Positions 1 through 9,959 are shown, counted from the first letter of the stretch. The stretch: 64,000 nt of DNA from Desulfamplus sp. (GCA_015232455.1 JADFZQ010000015.1:1-64000); one strand, 5' to 3'. A program made the numbers and translations. Notes: generated by a model from the letters alone, not told the origin.

Positions 1-72
1 ACAAAGATGGAGCTTGATATAAAGAAGCTTGTTCATGTTCCGGTTGAAAGTCCATTGGCCTTAGCTGGATAG
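1..72 (+). CDS. 3' end of an unidentified gene (partial)
   Basis: An open frame runs in from the left edge and encodes 23 residues ending LALAG before a TAG stop. The fragment is too short to identify. It lies 63 bp upstream of the zinc-ribbon gene on the same strand. There is no clear terminator between them, so co-transcription is possible. Confidence 0.5.
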   Translation, partial: TKMELDIKKLVHVPVESPLALAG

Positions 73-135
73 ATATTATAACCAAGCGCTTGTTTTTAAC
101 AAATTTAATGTAGACTTTTTATAGGAGGTTTAATA

Positions 136-687
136 ATGAAATGCTATTCATGCGGCAATATATATAGTGAACATGAAGGGACATTAGAATTAAACAATAA
201 AACTATTGGAAGTTACAATATTTTTTTAGCAAAGTATTATAAGTGCTCAGAATGTGATGTTTTGTTATTCCCAAAGGAAACAGCAAAAACAATTGCGATA
301 AAAGAAGAAGAAATACGTAATAATTTAATCCGAAAATTGCCAGTTGAGGATTTTATTGTAGCAACTGAAGCGGCTGGTATATTAGGCATTACAAGGCAAG
401 CCTTCCATAAACACAGCAGAATTAAAAAGGGTTTTATTTACTCTGCAATGATAGGAGGGAAAAGATTATATAATAAAAAATCAGTACAGCTTTTCCAAAA
501 AACTCAAGATGGAAGATTTAATCTTACGGAATCAATAGTTAAAAAAGTTGAATATATTTACGTCCGACCTTCTACGAACCATAGTAGTTTTCTTTATACA
601 AGCAATATAGAAAACTACCAAAATCCTTTTTGTACAGAAAAAGAAATAAGTTTAGAAAATCAAGAATATCGTAAATATATCCAATAA
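136..687 (+). CDS. MqsA/YgiT-like zinc-ribbon and helix-turn-helix protein
   Basis: This 183-residue protein begins with a four-cysteine zinc ribbon (Cys3, Cys6, Cys37, Cys40), like the YgiT/MqsA antitoxin N-terminus. A helix-turn-helix-like segment follows at about residues 75-95 (ATEAAGILGITRQAF). It resembles excisionase or antitoxin DNA-binding modules, where a short wing reads MIGGKRLYNKKSVQLF. The C-terminal 60 residues are polar and unassigned. A strong AGGAGG ribosome site lies at 123-128. An 82-residue gene starts 11 bp downstream, so the two are probably an operon. By analogy with MqsA the product may be a DNA-binding autoregulator, but no MqsR toxin is visible. The fold call is fairly secure; the antitoxin role is not. 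Confidence 0.6.
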   Translation: MKCYSCGNIYSEHEGTLELNNKTIGSYNIFLAKYYKCSECDVLLFPKETAKTIAIKEEEIRNNLIRKLPVEDFIVATEAAGILGITRQAFHKHSRIKKGFIYSAMIGGKRLYNKKSVQLFQKTQDGRFNLTESIVKKVEYIYVRPSTNHSSFLYTSNIENYQNPFCTEKEISLENQEYRKYIQ

Positions 688-698
688 AGGAATACAAA

Positions 699-947
699 AT
701 GGATAAACAAGAAAAAAAACATCCGCCGATGGAGTTGCATCTTAATTCTAATTTAAGCACAAATTGGATTGATAACATTAATATCGGAGTTAGAGATGAC
801 AACCTATTATTGATCAGATTTTTAACAAATTTGCCAGAAGGTATATTTGAACAATACAGGTTAATGACGAGTAAGGAGCATTTGAAGCATTTTATAGATA
901 TTTTATGTTCCTCAATACACTATTACCCAACAAACAACAAAGATTAA
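699..947 (+). CDS. small DUF3467-like protein
   Basis: This is an 82-residue acidic/neutral soluble protein. The central segment (DNLLLIRFLTNLPEG) and the end (YRLMTSKEHLKHFIDILCSSIHYY) follow the pattern of DUF3467 proteins: a beta strand pair, then a residue pattern like MSPQHAKxLLxxLxxNIxxYE. The function of that family is unknown. The gene is separated by 11 bp from the upstream zinc-ribbon gene and probably shares its mRNA. No signal peptide or membrane segment is present. It could be the partner of the upstream regulator, though nothing in the sequence proves interaction. Confidence 0.5.
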   Translation: MDKQEKKHPPMELHLNSNLSTNWIDNINIGVRDDNLLLIRFLTNLPEGIFEQYRLMTSKEHLKHFIDILCSSIHYYPTNNKD

Positions 948-1230
948 ACCCGTGCCAACCATATCAGTAAACTATAGCGTCATCAAATGAGTTGCTCTTT
1001 GCACACTTCTCAAGGAGGCGGGTTATCGGGGCGTCATATTAAGCCTTCGGCAGGATCGGAGATTTTAGTTGAACAATATTTCTTTCATGCATAGCATACC
1101 TATATTCATTTGCTTACGCATTATAATCAGGATATTATGACAAAAGTTAACGACAGCCTTAGCCTTTCACGGTTTTTGTCTGCCAATTATAGCTAAACGC
1201 CATTGTCTGCAAAGATCAAAGGAGAGCATT
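948..1230. other. intergenic region without a recognised gene
   Basis: This 283 bp stretch is slightly richer in GC at 1010-1060 than its surroundings. I found no supported open frame, repeat family member or terminator. It presumably contains the promoter of the downstream methionine sulfoxide reductase gene. A GGAGAG ribosome site lies close to position 1220. Confidence 0.3.
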
Positions 1231-2172
1231 ATGAAAATCTATATTGTGATAACCTTGATTTTTACGGGTTTAATGTTTGGTTTTGTCTCATCATGTAAGG
1301 AGAATACGACTATGGATAAACAAAAATATAACAAACTCTCTACAGAAGAAGAAAGAGTAATCATTCATAAAGGGACAGAGTTGCCATTTAGTGGCAAATA
1401 CAATGATTTTTATGAAAAAGGTTCATATCTTTGTAAGAGATGTGGTGACTTGCTTTATAGTTCAGACGATAAGTTTAAATCTTCATGCGGATGGCCAAGT
1501 TTTGATGATGAAATTAAAGGAGCTATCAGAAGAGAAATAGATGTTGATGGGCAGAGAACTGAAATTTTGTGTGCAAATTGTGGTGCTCATCTGGGTCATG
1601 TCTTTGAAGGCGAGGGGTTCACAGAAAAAAATGTCAGGCACTGTGTAAATTCTATCTCCATGACATTTGTGCCTGAAAAAAAAGATTCTAATATAGCAAA
1701 AGCCTATTTTGCAGGAGGGTGTTTTTGGGGTGTAGAGTATCTCTTTGGGCAAAAAGAGGGGGTTATCTCTGCTGTATCGGGCTATATGGGAGGTAGTAAA
1801 GAGAATCCTTCTTACCAAGATGTGAGTTATGGAAAGAGTGGGCATTTAGAGGTCGTAGAAGTAACTTATGATATAAATAAAGTTGGTTATGAAGAACTTG
1901 CTAAGTTTTTTTTCGAGATTCATGATCCTACACAAGATAATGGACAGGGACCAGATATTGGAGAACAGTATCTATCTGTTATATTTTTCAATAATGAAGA
2001 TGAGAGGCTAACTGCTAATAAATTGATCAATATACTCAAAAATATGGGATATGACGTTGTTACAAAACTACGTCCCGCGAGTGTATTTTGGAAAGCTGAA
2101 GATTACCATCAAGACTACTACGACAAGAAAAACAAGAAACCATATTGTCATGTTTATAAAAAGAAATTCTAA
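1231..2172 (+). CDS. msrBA: exported methionine sulfoxide reductase, MsrB-MsrA fusion lipoprotein
   Basis: The enzyme reduces methionine R- and S-sulfoxides in oxidised proteins. The 313-residue chain starts with a lipoprotein signal ending in VSSC, so Cys22 would be lipidated. The MsrB domain (about 35-150) has the zinc cysteines 68/71 and 114/117 and the catalytic Cys138 in RHCVNS. The MsrA domain (about 155-310) carries the catalytic Cys164 in GGCFWG and the usual YGKSGHLEVVEV and DGQGPDIG-like segments. The domain order B then A is the reverse of the neisserial PilB fusion. Lipidation implies action on the periplasmic side, where the electron donor would have to be a membrane thiol relay not seen here. 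The gene is monocistronic and converges on guaB across a hairpin. Confidence 0.92.
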   Translation: MKIYIVITLIFTGLMFGFVSSCKENTTMDKQKYNKLSTEEERVIIHKGTELPFSGKYNDFYEKGSYLCKRCGDLLYSSDDKFKSSCGWPSFDDEIKGAIRREIDVDGQRTEILCANCGAHLGHVFEGEGFTEKNVRHCVNSISMTFVPEKKDSNIAKAYFAGGCFWGVEYLFGQKEGVISAVSGYMGGSKENPSYQDVSYGKSGHLEVVEVTYDINKVGYEELAKFFFEIHDPTQDNGQGPDIGEQYLSVIFFNNEDERLTANKLINILKNMGYDVVTKLRPASVFWKAEDYHQDYYDKKNKKPYCHVYKKKF

Positions 2173-2261
2173 TTATACTTTACAGGCTATAATTTGGGTT
2201 TTTGATTTCATTTATTCTCCTTAAGTTAGAGATGTTAAAGGATTTTATAGAGAATTTTTTC

Positions 2262-2298
2262 ATTTCAGCCGATGGGCTTTTTAACCTACGGCTGAAAT
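2262..2298. terminator. bidirectional terminator between msrBA and guaB
   Basis: A perfect 10 bp stem (ATTTCAGCCG with its complement CGGCTGAAAT) encloses a 17-nt loop. It is preceded by a T run on one side. It lies between two convergent genes, which fits a shared terminator. Confidence 0.7.
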
Positions 2299-2357
2299 AT
2301 TAGATTAAAACTAACTTTATGACTTTTTAGGTTATGTAAATAGACTAAATAAAATCT

Positions 2358-3830
2358 TTACTTCATACTATCAACACTGTAGTTTGGAGCCTCTTTAGTG
2401 ATAATTACGTCATGGACATGGCTCTCTCTTAAACCAGCAGCAGTAATCTTAACAAAAGATGCTTTTTCTCGTAACTCTTGAATAGTCAATGCACCAAGAT
2501 AGCCCATTCCAGCTTTAAGACCTCCGAGCATCTGAACAAGATTTTCTCTTATTGTGCCTCTGTATGGAATTCTTCCAACAATTCCTTCTGGCACAAGAGT
2601 CTCATCATCTTTATGGTCTTTTTGGTAATATCTATCGCTGCTTCCTTTTTTCATTGCCTCTACAGAACCCATACCACGATAGGCTTTATATTTTCTTCCT
2701 TGAAAAATTACAACTTCACCCGGACTCTCTTGCGTTCCAGCAAGAAGGCTTCCAAGCATTACACAATGTGCACCAGCACCAATTGCCTTTGTAATATCTC
2801 CTGAAAATTTAATACCACCATCTGCAATTATAGGCACTCCTGTCTCATTAGATATTTCTTTACAGTTTAAGATTGCAGAGAACTGAGGCACACCTACACC
2901 AGCTACAATTCTGGTTGTGCATATAGAGCCAGGTCCAATTCCAATTTTGACTGCATCAGAGCCAGCGTCAATAAGAGCTTTTGCACCAGCAGCAGTTGCA
3001 ACATTACCAGCAATAACTTGAGAATCTGGAAAAGAGTGTTTAATATTTTTTACAGCATTTATAACATTCATGGAGTGTCCGTGTGATGTGTCAATAACAA
3101 GAACATCAGCCCCAGCATTTAAAAGAGCTTCAACACGATTCATCATATCAGAGCCAACACCAATTGCAGCACCAGTTCTTAAACGCCCCATTGAGTCTTT
3201 ACAGGCATTTGGGTATTTTTTTATCTTTTCAATATCTTTTATTGTAATAAGCCCTTTTAGTTTTCCATCTTTATCAACAACAAGTAGTTTTTCTATCCTG
3301 TGTTGATGCAACACCTTTTTTGACTCTTCAAGAGAACATCCTTCAAGCACAGTAACAAGATTTTCTTTGGTCATAACTTCACGGACAGGCTTTTGAAGCT
3401 CTGTTTCAAATCGTAAATCACGGTTTGTAACAATACCGACCAATTTATCACCTTCAGTTACCGGAATTCCTGAAATTCTGTATTTTGCCATAATATCAAG
3501 AACACTTGAGATTGGAGCGTTAGGAGAGATAGTTATTGGATCAACAATCATACCGCTTTCAGATTTTTTTACTCTATCAACCTCAACTACTTGCTCATCA
3601 ATGGTTAAATTTCTGTGGATAAATCCAAGTCCGCCAGCTCTTGCCATGCTGATTGATGTCAATGCTTCAGTTACAGTATCCATTGCAGCACTTACAATTG
3701 GTATGTTTATATTTAGATCACGGGTCAATCGTGTATGTGTTTGGACAGCGTCAGGCAAAATGGCTGAATATTCAGGGATAAGCAGAACATCATCAAATGA
3801 CAATCCAAATTCAGGTAGTATATTACTCAT
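2358..3830 (-). CDS. guaB: inosine-5'-monophosphate dehydrogenase
   Basis: GuaB oxidises IMP to XMP with NAD, the committed step of GMP synthesis in the cytoplasm. The 490-residue length is standard. The TIM barrel is interrupted by a pair of CBS domains at about residues 95-205. The active-site loop [11 protein letters not shown] places the catalytic cysteine at 304, and the mobile flap region ([20 protein letters not shown]) is intact. The C-terminus has the usual potassium-site and ESHPH-like segment, here ESHVHDV. It is transcribed alone, with no guaA beside it. There is no sign of truncation. Confidence 0.97.
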   Translation of the reverse strand: MSNILPEFGLSFDDVLLIPEYSAILPDAVQTHTRLTRDLNINIPIVSAAMDTVTEALTSISMARAGGLGFIHRNLTIDEQVVEVDRVKKSESGMIVDPITISPNAPISSVLDIMAKYRISGIPVTEGDKLVGIVTNRDLRFETELQKPVREVMTKENLVTVLEGCSLEESKKVLHQHRIEKLLVVDKDGKLKGLITIKDIEKIKKYPNACKDSMGRLRTGAAIGVGSDMMNRVEALLNAGADVLVIDTSHGHSMNVINAVKNIKHSFPDSQVIAGNVATAAGAKALIDAGSDAVKIGIGPGSICTTRIVAGVGVPQFSAILNCKEISNETGVPIIADGGIKFSGDITKAIGAGAHCVMLGSLLAGTQESPGEVVIFQGRKYKAYRGMGSVEAMKKGSSDRYYQKDHKDDETLVPEGIVGRIPYRGTIRENLVQMLGGLKAGMGYLGALTIQELREKASFVKITAAGLRESHVHDVIITKEAPNYSVDSMK

Positions 3831-3852
3831 TTAAAAATCTCCTGTTAAGAAA

Positions 3853-3951
3853 CTATAGCTTTCCAGATAATTATTTTGCCCCTCCCCAAGGGGAGGGGGA
3901 CGGGGGTGGGGCAATAGGAATTGCAAATTTATTTATCTGGAATACTATATA
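3853..3951. repeat. GC-rich palindromic element, copy 1 (with terminal inverted repeats)
   Basis: The element starts CTATAGCTTTCCAGATAA and ends with an imperfect complement of that sequence (TTATCTGGAATACTATA). It encloses a very GC-rich hairpin of CCCTCCCC/GGGGAGGG type in an otherwise AT-rich genome. Two more copies occur at 5418 and 9814. The structure is that of a miniature inverted-repeat element without coding capacity. Confidence 0.75.
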
Positions 3952-4040
3952 AAATTTTATATTTTGTTTTAATTTAGGACCAACTTATTAACTATTTTAT
4001 TGAGCCGTGCTTTCTATCAGATATGAAAATTCAAAGCAAA

Positions 4041-4538
4041 TTATATTCTCTTTGCCTTCCAATAGGTGTTACGCCAGTAGTTGTTGTTAAGGCTTGATAT
4101 TATTACACCTTTTATGCTTGATACATGCAAAAAACGTCCATCTTCTATATAAACTCCAACATGCCTTGTAACAATACCTGTTTTAAAAAATAGAAGATCA
4201 CCAGCACGCCAATCACCTTCTTCAACAAATTCTCCAATATCTGCCATCTCTTCTGTTGATCTTGGCAGAATAAGACCAAATCTATGTTTAAATGTAATGT
4301 AGATAAGACCAGAGCAATCAATTCCGCTTTTATCTAAACCTCCGCTCCGATATTTTATTCCTCTCCATTGCCGATGCTGATTATATAACTCTTGTTTGAC
4401 AAACTCTGAATCGCTCAAAACCCCTTTACCAGTATCAATATAGGTATCAGCCGGACCCTCTACATCATCTACTACAGAGCTACAACCATTAAGCATAAGC
4501 ATTGCTACAACAACCATTACAGTTATTATTATCTTCAT
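4041..4538 (-). CDS. NlpC/P60 family cell-wall lipoprotein
   Basis: This is a probable peptidoglycan endopeptidase cutting between D-Glu and diaminopimelate. The chain has a lipoprotein signal ending LNGC, so it would be anchored in a membrane. The papain-like catalytic set is visible: Cys in DCSGLIY, His in RHVGVYI and a third polar His in FLHVSS. An upstream TTG could extend the frame by three codons. The ATG at 4538 is preferred because AGGA lies 10 bp before it. The protein (165 residues) is a single catalytic domain without SH3 or LysM modules, the size of E. coli Spr (MepS). It is followed by no co-oriented gene closer than 200 bp. Confidence 0.88.
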   Translation of the reverse strand: MKIIITVMVVVAMLMLNGCSSVVDDVEGPADTYIDTGKGVLSDSEFVKQELYNQHRQWRGIKYRSGGLDKSGIDCSGLIYITFKHRFGLILPRSTEEMADIGEFVEEGDWRAGDLLFFKTGIVTRHVGVYIEDGRFLHVSSIKGVIISSLNNNYWRNTYWKAKRI

Positions 4539-4633
4539 AACTATCAATTCCTAAAATTGCTTATCACACAACGAATCTAATTTTGATGAGAGTCTGGGAG
4601 ATAACAATTTACTATTATAATTCATAAAAAACA

Positions 4634-5806
4634 TCACTCATAAAAAGAGTACATCTTAGGATCATAAGCCTCTCTTATGCCTTCCCCTGTAAAAGTTACT
4701 GTCATAAGAGTTATAACAAGAGCTGATACTACAGAAGCAGAAATCCACCATGCACTCATATTGCTCCAACCTTGCTGTAAGAGTTCTCCCCAGCTTGGTG
4801 TAGGTGCAGGAAGCCCAAATCCTAAATAATCAAGAGAGGTTAAAGCAACAATACCTCCTGATACTGAAAATGGGGCATAGGTTACAATAACAGAGAGAGT
4901 ATTTGGAATTATATGATGAAAAATAACCCTAAAATGTGATGCACCAATCGATCTTGCAGCAAGAACATACTCTCTCTCTTTCTCTTTATATGTCATTGTT
5001 CGCATTACCCATGTCATATTTATCCAGCCAAAAAATGCCATAATTAAGAGAAGCACAATAAAATTGGGAACTAAGATTGATGATACAATAATCACTACAT
5101 ATAGAAATGGAATATTGCTCCATATCTCAAGAACTCTTTGAAAAAAGAGATCAAATTTGCCACCAAAGTAGCCCATAGAACACCCAAGCGTTATCCCAAT
5201 CACATAATCTAAAATCAGAAGCACAAAAGAAAAGAGCATAGCAGTTCTAAAACCATAGACCAATCTTGCTAAAATATCTCTTCCAACATTATCAGTTCCA
5301 AAAAAATGTCTCTCTGAAAATGATGGCGGAAAAGGAGGGTAACTATTCTCCTTAAGGTCGTTTTCATAGGGATTATATGGCACGATAGGCATTATGACAA
5401 AATTTTTTCTAATATTTCTATAGCTTTCCAGATAATTATTTTGCCCCTCCCCAAGGGGAGGGAGTTTATTATCCCCCTCCCCATTGGGGAGGGGGTGAGG
5501 GGTGGGGCTAATATTCTTATGAGGGGTAAGTTTACTATCTTTCTCTTCTTGGAATTTTTTTTTCAGTTCTCTGTAATTTGTCTCATATTCATAATCAAGA
5601 CCAAAAGTTTTTCCGGGAATCATGCTTTGGTAGGTAGGAAACCATAACTCTCCATTATAATAGACAACAATTGCCCTGCTATTTATAAATAGCTCCGCAA
5701 ATATGGAGATAATTAGCATCGCCATTAATGCAATAAAGGAGAAAAATCCCCTTTTTATGGAGATAAATCGTCTCCATCTTTTTTTTGTTAATGGATTTAT
5801 TTTCAT
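4634..5806 (-). CDS. yejE: YejE-like peptide/microcin ABC transporter permease with an in-frame repeat insertion
   Basis: This is an inner-membrane permease of the oligopeptide/microcin C importer family. The 390-residue chain has an N-terminal membrane segment (about 20-40), the YejE-type extracytoplasmic stretch (YNGELWFPTYQS), the motif FFGTDNVGRDILARLVYG and the EAA loop (AARSIGASHFRVIFHHIIPN). Five membrane helices follow. Residues about 97-129 (PTPHPLPNGEGDNKLPPLGE) are the translation of the interspersed element at 5418-5516, inserted without breaking the frame. The partner genes yejA, yejB and yejF are absent here, so the gene is an orphan in this window. It lies 21 bp downstream of the hybrid kinase gene and may be co-transcribed with it. 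Confidence 0.88.
   Translation of the reverse strand: MKINPLTKKRWRRFISIKRGFFSFIALMAMLIISIFAELFINSRAIVVYYNGELWFPTYQSMIPGKTFGLDYEYETNYRELKKKFQEEKDSKLTPHKNISPTPHPLPNGEGDNKLPPLGEGQNNYLESYRNIRKNFVIMPIVPYNPYENDLKENSYPPFPPSFSERHFFGTDNVGRDILARLVYGFRTAMLFSFVLLILDYVIGITLGCSMGYFGGKFDLFFQRVLEIWSNIPFLYVVIIVSSILVPNFIVLLLIMAFFGWINMTWVMRTMTYKEKEREYVLAARSIGASHFRVIFHHIIPNTLSVIVTYAPFSVSGGIVALTSLDYLGFGLPAPTPSWGELLQQGWSNMSAWWISASVVSALVITLMTVTFTGEGIREAYDPKMYSFYE
5418..5516. repeat. GC-rich palindromic element, copy 2, inside the yejE-like gene
   Basis: The left end CTATAGCTTTCCAGATAATT matches copies 1 and 3. It is followed by two GC-rich hairpin units (CCCTCCCC with GGGGAGGG, twice). The right terminal repeat seen in copy 1 is not recognisable. 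The copy lies wholly within a coding region and is translated on the minus strand without a stop. Confidence 0.8.
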
Positions 5807-5827
5807 GTCAAAATAACTACTTCCAAT

Positions 5828-8800
5828 TTAGTTATGTGCAATCTGCTCTCTTTGTAGTGCTTTTCTTATTTTAATTGCCATCTCTTGCTTACTGTAAGGC
5901 TTCATTACATACTCACTAATACCAATATTTTTGGCAAATTCAGGGTTTACAAGATCATTAAATCCCGAACATAGAATAACAGGTATTCCAGAACGAATTT
6001 CCCATATTTTCTTTGCAAATTCACAACCTGTCAAGTTGGGCATTGTCTGATCAGTTATGACTATATCAAATTTTTCAGGACTTTGTTTGAATCTTTCCAA
6101 TGCCTGAACACTTCCAACTACCCCCTCAACCTTGTAGCCAAGTGTTGTGAGCATCTCTTGTGCCATCTCTACAATTGGAATCTCATCATCAACATACAAA
6201 ATAGTTTCATCTCCAGTTGCAATAGAAACTGATTCAATAGTGCATACCTGACTTCCTTCTGGTGCTTTTGGGAAAAATAGGTGAAATGTAGTGCCTTTTC
6301 CAACTTCGCTATAAACATAGATATTGCCTCCAAGATTTTTGACAATGCCATGAACCATAGCAAGACCCATACCAGTGCCTTTTCCTCTTGGTTTTGTAGT
6401 GAAAAACGGTTCAAATATCCTTTCCATTATCTCTTTATTCATACCATGCCCCGTATCGCTTACTGTCATACGAATATATGTTCCGGGTTTAAGATCAAGA
6501 TATTTACCAGCACTATCTGGATCAAGCTCCATAAGTTCGGTGCAAACGGCAAGAAGTCCGCCTTGTTCTTGCATAGCATAGCCAGCATTGGAGCAAAGAT
6601 TCATTATTATTTGATGAATCTTTGTTGGGTCAGCTATTAGGATATATTTATCGCTTGGAATATTTTGCTGTATTTTAATGGTTGCAGGAAGAGAAGCTCT
6701 TATTAGCTTTAAAACCTCTTTTATCATAATGTTTATATTTACAGGTATATTTTCCTGACTATCTTGGCGGCTAAATGTAAGTATCTGTTTTACAAGGTCT
6801 CTTGCTCGATAACAGGCATTTAAAACCCGATCAAGTCTCTGTCTGATTCTTGATCCTTCAGGCACATCTGAGAGTGAAATCTCTACATAACCCATAATTG
6901 CGGTCAAAATATTGTTCATATCATGGGATATACCACCTGCAAGCGTTCCAATAGCTTCAAGTTTATTGGATTGAATGAGCTTCTCTTCAAGTTTTTTCTT
7001 CTCCCTTTCTGCTCTTCTTCTCTCAGTAATATCGCGGCTTACACCAAGCATCTCAAAAGGTACGCCATCTTCATCACGTAAAAAGGTGAGAGTCGTTTCT
7101 GTCCATATAGTATCGCCTTGTTTTGTATAGAATTCAGCTTCAAGCTGTGGCATCTCTTTAAAATTTTGCCTATTATCTCCACTATCATTAATAGTGGTTG
7201 CCATTTTAATAGCTTCCATTGTCTTTTTAGCAGAGTCTGGAGATAGCATTCTCTTAAAACTAAAATTATTTTTTGCCTCTTCAGCAGTATATCCTGTCAT
7301 CTGAAAGATAGAAGGAGTTACATAGGTCATCTCCAAAGTTCTTAAATCTAATGTCCATATAACCTCTTTGACACTATTGGCAAGAAGGCGATACTGTTTT
7401 TCAGACGCACTAACCATCTTTAAAGCCTTCTCTTTTTCTTCAAAAGCCTTTTGCTTCTCTTCAAGAGCCTTCTGTTTTTCTTCAAGAGCTTTTTGCCTCT
7501 CTTGCTTAATAGTATTTATTTTATCTACAAGTCCAAAAGAGAGTATGGTAACAAAAAGGGCGATGCTCATTTGAATAATTGAATCTGTCCACACATTGCT
7601 TTGAAGAACTCCAAAAGATTTGAATACCATTAAAAGGGAGCTTATCAACATGCTTGACCATGCTAAAATATAGAATCGTGCTTGACGTTGTCCCTTAAAG
7701 CATAGGATTAAGCCACTTGCTAACATGGCAAGGACACTCACACCTGAAAAAATAAGCATAGACTGTGTTGCAATGTAATATGGAAGTATAAATGGAATAA
7801 GCAACATTACGCTACTTAAACAGATGAGTATCATCAGAAAAATATGGAGACGTGGAAGATTTGTTTTTGTCGATAAAAAGGATATGGTGAACATAATAGC
7901 ACCAAGCCACGTTATAAAACCGAAAAAAGGATGACACACATTTGCCCACCATGTAGAATTTGACCAAAGATATTGAAAAGATAGTCCATTGTGCGTCATT
8001 GTTGCCAAAGATGCACCAGCCACAAATATAATCAGATGTAAGTATGTCCACTCTTTTACAGATAGGAAGATAAAAAAATTATATAGAACCGCAGCAAGCA
8101 TGACTCCATAGTATAACCAATTTACCGCAGAATCAGCATTTATATGTCTCTCAAACCTATCTTTTCCCCATGCCAAAAGCGGCACAACAATAGCCCCATC
8201 TGATATTATATTAAAATAATAGGTTGTTTGACCCGGCATCTGAGTTATTGGAATAATTGTTGTGCGGAAATTGACTGGTCGTTCAGAAAAAGGATATTTA
8301 TCTCCGCTTTTTATTATAGAAAAAAGCTGATCTATTGGCTTAGTATTGTTTAAATCAAGAGAAGTTGAATCTGTAGAAGTTAAATTTTTTAAGATTGAAC
8401 CTTGAGAGTTGCCATTTTCATTATCAATTGGTTTATAAAAAATAAATTCATCCACGACTGCGTAAGGATACTCAATAAACCACTCAATTGGATGGTCAGC
8501 CTTATTCTCAACAGTTAGTCTAAACCAATATGATAAAGGAGAGTATCCAAAACTTGATTTACCTTCTAATGGTTTGAAAGATGATGAAAATTGCTCTGAT
8601 GCAATGGTGTTTATATCTAATTTATAGATATGCTTTTCATTAGATTGGTTGTTGTTATTGCTGTCATCTTTAGAGGTATCGTCAATATAATAGTAAAGAT
8701 ATTGTGTGATCTTTTGTTTTGTAAGCCGATCGTCAAGGATAAATATTTTTGATTGAGTATTAGCGTATAAATTATTTGTTGTAATCGATAATAGAGATAC

Positions 8801-8857
8801 AACAATAATTATGGATAAGTAATATTTATGGCAATATCCTAAAGAGTAGATTTTCAT
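5828..8857 (-). CDS. 7TMR-DISM hybrid sensor histidine kinase with PAS and receiver domains
   Basis: This is a 1009-residue membrane kinase. After a signal sequence (to about 33) it has a periplasmic 7TMR-DISMED2-type beta domain (about 40-240). Seven membrane helices (about 250-450) follow, then a coiled coil made of seven-residue repeats (KALEEKQ, four tandem copies). A PAS domain (about 490-610) precedes HisKA (phospho-acceptor His in GGISHDMNN), HATPase (N box [11 protein letters not shown] boxes DTGHGM and GTGMGLAM) and a C-terminal receiver (acidic pair VDDE, phospho-acceptor Asp in VITDQTMP, Lys in MKPYS). It should pass phosphate internally from His to Asp and then to an unlinked partner. 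DISMED2 domains are thought to bind carbohydrate-like ligands. All catalytic motifs look intact. Confidence 0.93.
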   Translation of the reverse strand: MKIYSLGYCHKYYLSIIIVVSLLSITTNNLYANTQSKIFILDDRLTKQKITQYLYYYIDDTSKDDSNNNNQSNEKHIYKLDINTIASEQFSSSFKPLEGKSSFGYSPLSYWFRLTVENKADHPIEWFIEYPYAVVDEFIFYKPIDNENGNSQGSILKNLTSTDSTSLDLNNTKPIDQLFSIIKSGDKYPFSERPVNFRTTIIPITQMPGQTTYYFNIISDGAIVVPLLAWGKDRFERHINADSAVNWLYYGVMLAAVLYNFFIFLSVKEWTYLHLIIFVAGASLATMTHNGLSFQYLWSNSTWWANVCHPFFGFITWLGAIMFTISFLSTKTNLPRLHIFLMILICLSSVMLLIPFILPYYIATQSMLIFSGVSVLAMLASGLILCFKGQRQARFYILAWSSMLISSLLMVFKSFGVLQSNVWTDSIIQMSIALFVTILSFGLVDKINTIKQERQKALEEKQKALEEKQKAFEEKEKALKMVSASEKQYRLLANSVKEVIWTLDLRTLEMTYVTPSIFQMTGYTAEEAKNNFSFKRMLSPDSAKKTMEAIKMATTINDSGDNRQNFKEMPQLEAEFYTKQGDTIWTETTLTFLRDEDGVPFEMLGVSRDITERRRAEREKKKLEEKLIQSNKLEAIGTLAGGISHDMNNILTAIMGYVEISLSDVPEGSRIRQRLDRVLNACYRARDLVKQILTFSRQDSQENIPVNINIMIKEVLKLIRASLPATIKIQQNIPSDKYILIADPTKIHQIIMNLCSNAGYAMQEQGGLLAVCTELMELDPDSAGKYLDLKPGTYIRMTVSDTGHGMNKEIMERIFEPFFTTKPRGKGTGMGLAMVHGIVKNLGGNIYVYSEVGKGTTFHLFFPKAPEGSQVCTIESVSIATGDETILYVDDEIPIVEMAQEMLTTLGYKVEGVVGSVQALERFKQSPEKFDIVITDQTMPNLTGCEFAKKIWEIRSGIPVILCSGFNDLVNPEFAKNIGISEYVMKPYSKQEMAIKIRKALQREQIAHN

Positions 8858-8903
8858 TTTTCTACCTTGTGCTTATAGTTCTATTGTAGGAGCAACCAAT
8901 TTG

Positions 8904-9761
8904 TTAAAAGAATTTACGCCTCGCTGTAATGTTTTGTGCCCTCTCGTAGTCTGGGCTTTTCTTAAAAAGAACACCGAGAAAGGGTAGTTCGCCTTTTACA
9001 ATATCTTTTGCACGAAAATCAGGGTCAGCGTTAAGTGCACGTATCCAGTTGATAAGTTCCCTTGTTGCAGGTTTTTTTTCAATGCCGTCAAGTTCACGCA
9101 TTGTATAAAATGCTGTAATGGCATTTTCAGCAAGTTTGCTGTCAATTGAGGGAAAGTGAACAGATATTATTTTTCTCATCATTTTTGGATCAGGGAAAGC
9201 AATATGGTGAAAGTTACACCTTCCAAGAAATGGGTCTGATAGGTCTTTTTTCGCATTTGATGTAATAATAATAACGGGTCTTTGTTTTGCTTTTATAGTT
9301 TGGTCGGTCTCAATTATGTCAAACTGCATCTGGTCAAGAACATCAAGCATATCATCTTGAAAATCTGTATCTGCTTTGTCTATCTCATCAATTAAGAGAA
9401 CTGTTCTATACTCTGCTGTGAATGCCTGACCAATTTTCCCCATTTTAATATATTCATTAATGTTACTGACATCTCTTTTAGAATCGCCAAAACGGCTGTC
9501 ATTTAGCCTTGTCAAGGTGTCGTATTGATACAATGCCTCAACAAGTTTCATGCTTGATTTTACATTTAAGATAATCAGCGGCATTTGAAGACTTTCAGCG
9601 ATTGCGTAAGCAAGCATGGTTTTGCCTGTTCCTGGTTCACCTTTGAGCAAAAGTGGCATCTCAAGAGCCATTGAAATATTGACAATAGATGCAAGCTCAC
9701 TATCTAAAACATACTTTGTAGAACCTGAAAAACGTATTGTTGATTCATTTTGATTTGTCAT
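8904..9761 (-). CDS. MoxR-type AAA+ ATPase
   Basis: This is a cytoplasmic chaperone-like ATPase of the MoxR branch. The 285 residues contain Walker A (GEPGTGKTML), Walker B (VLLIDEIDKAD), sensor 1 (IITSNAKKDL) and the arginine-finger region (FLGRCNFHHI). MoxR proteins usually activate cofactor enzymes together with a VWA-domain partner. No VWA gene is adjacent. Instead the upstream co-oriented gene encodes the giant PPDK-like protein, about 200 bp away across two repeats. A role in conditioning that protein is possible but only inferred from order. Confidence 0.88.
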   Translation of the reverse strand: MTNQNESTIRFSGSTKYVLDSELASIVNISMALEMPLLLKGEPGTGKTMLAYAIAESLQMPLIILNVKSSMKLVEALYQYDTLTRLNDSRFGDSKRDVSNINEYIKMGKIGQAFTAEYRTVLLIDEIDKADTDFQDDMLDVLDQMQFDIIETDQTIKAKQRPVIIITSNAKKDLSDPFLGRCNFHHIAFPDPKMMRKIISVHFPSIDSKLAENAITAFYTMRELDGIEKKPATRELINWIRALNADPDFRAKDIVKGELPFLGVLFKKSPDYERAQNITARRKFF

Positions 9762-9813
9762 AAAAATTCCTCATAAAGCAACTTATTTTTGTTAATAATT
9801 TATTGTTTGTATT

Positions 9814-9910
9814 CTATAGCTTTCCAGATAATTATTTAGCCCCACCCCCGTCCCCCTCCCCAATTGAGAGGGGGACGGGGGTGGGGCTAATAGGAATTAC
9901 CAATTTATTT
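9814..9910. repeat. GC-rich palindromic element, copy 3
   Basis: It begins with the same CTATAGCTTTCCAGATAATT as copies 1 and 2 and contains a long near-perfect hairpin (AGCCCCACCCCCGTCCCCCT paired with its complement). It ends with the AATAGGAATT segment also found in copy 1. It sits between the MoxR and PPDK-like genes, directly abutting another palindrome. Confidence 0.8.
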
Positions 9911-9913
9911 TAA

Positions 9914-9941
9914 GTAGAGACGCACAATTGTGCGTCTCTAC
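9914..9941. repeat. perfect 28 bp palindrome (GTAGAGACGCAC family)
   Basis: GTAGAGACGCACAA is followed immediately by its exact complement. Related copies occur at 34885 and 40283, and a diverged one at 46736. It sits between convergent repeat material downstream of the PPDK-like gene and could fold as an RNA hairpin there. Confidence 0.85.
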
Positions 9942-9959
9942 AGTTAGGTATAACTCAAT

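Noticed and set aside
9814-9941. CRISPR-like array from the clustered repeats
   Set aside because: The palindromes are single copies of two different families with no regular spacers. No CRISPR array or cas gene is visible anywhere in the window.
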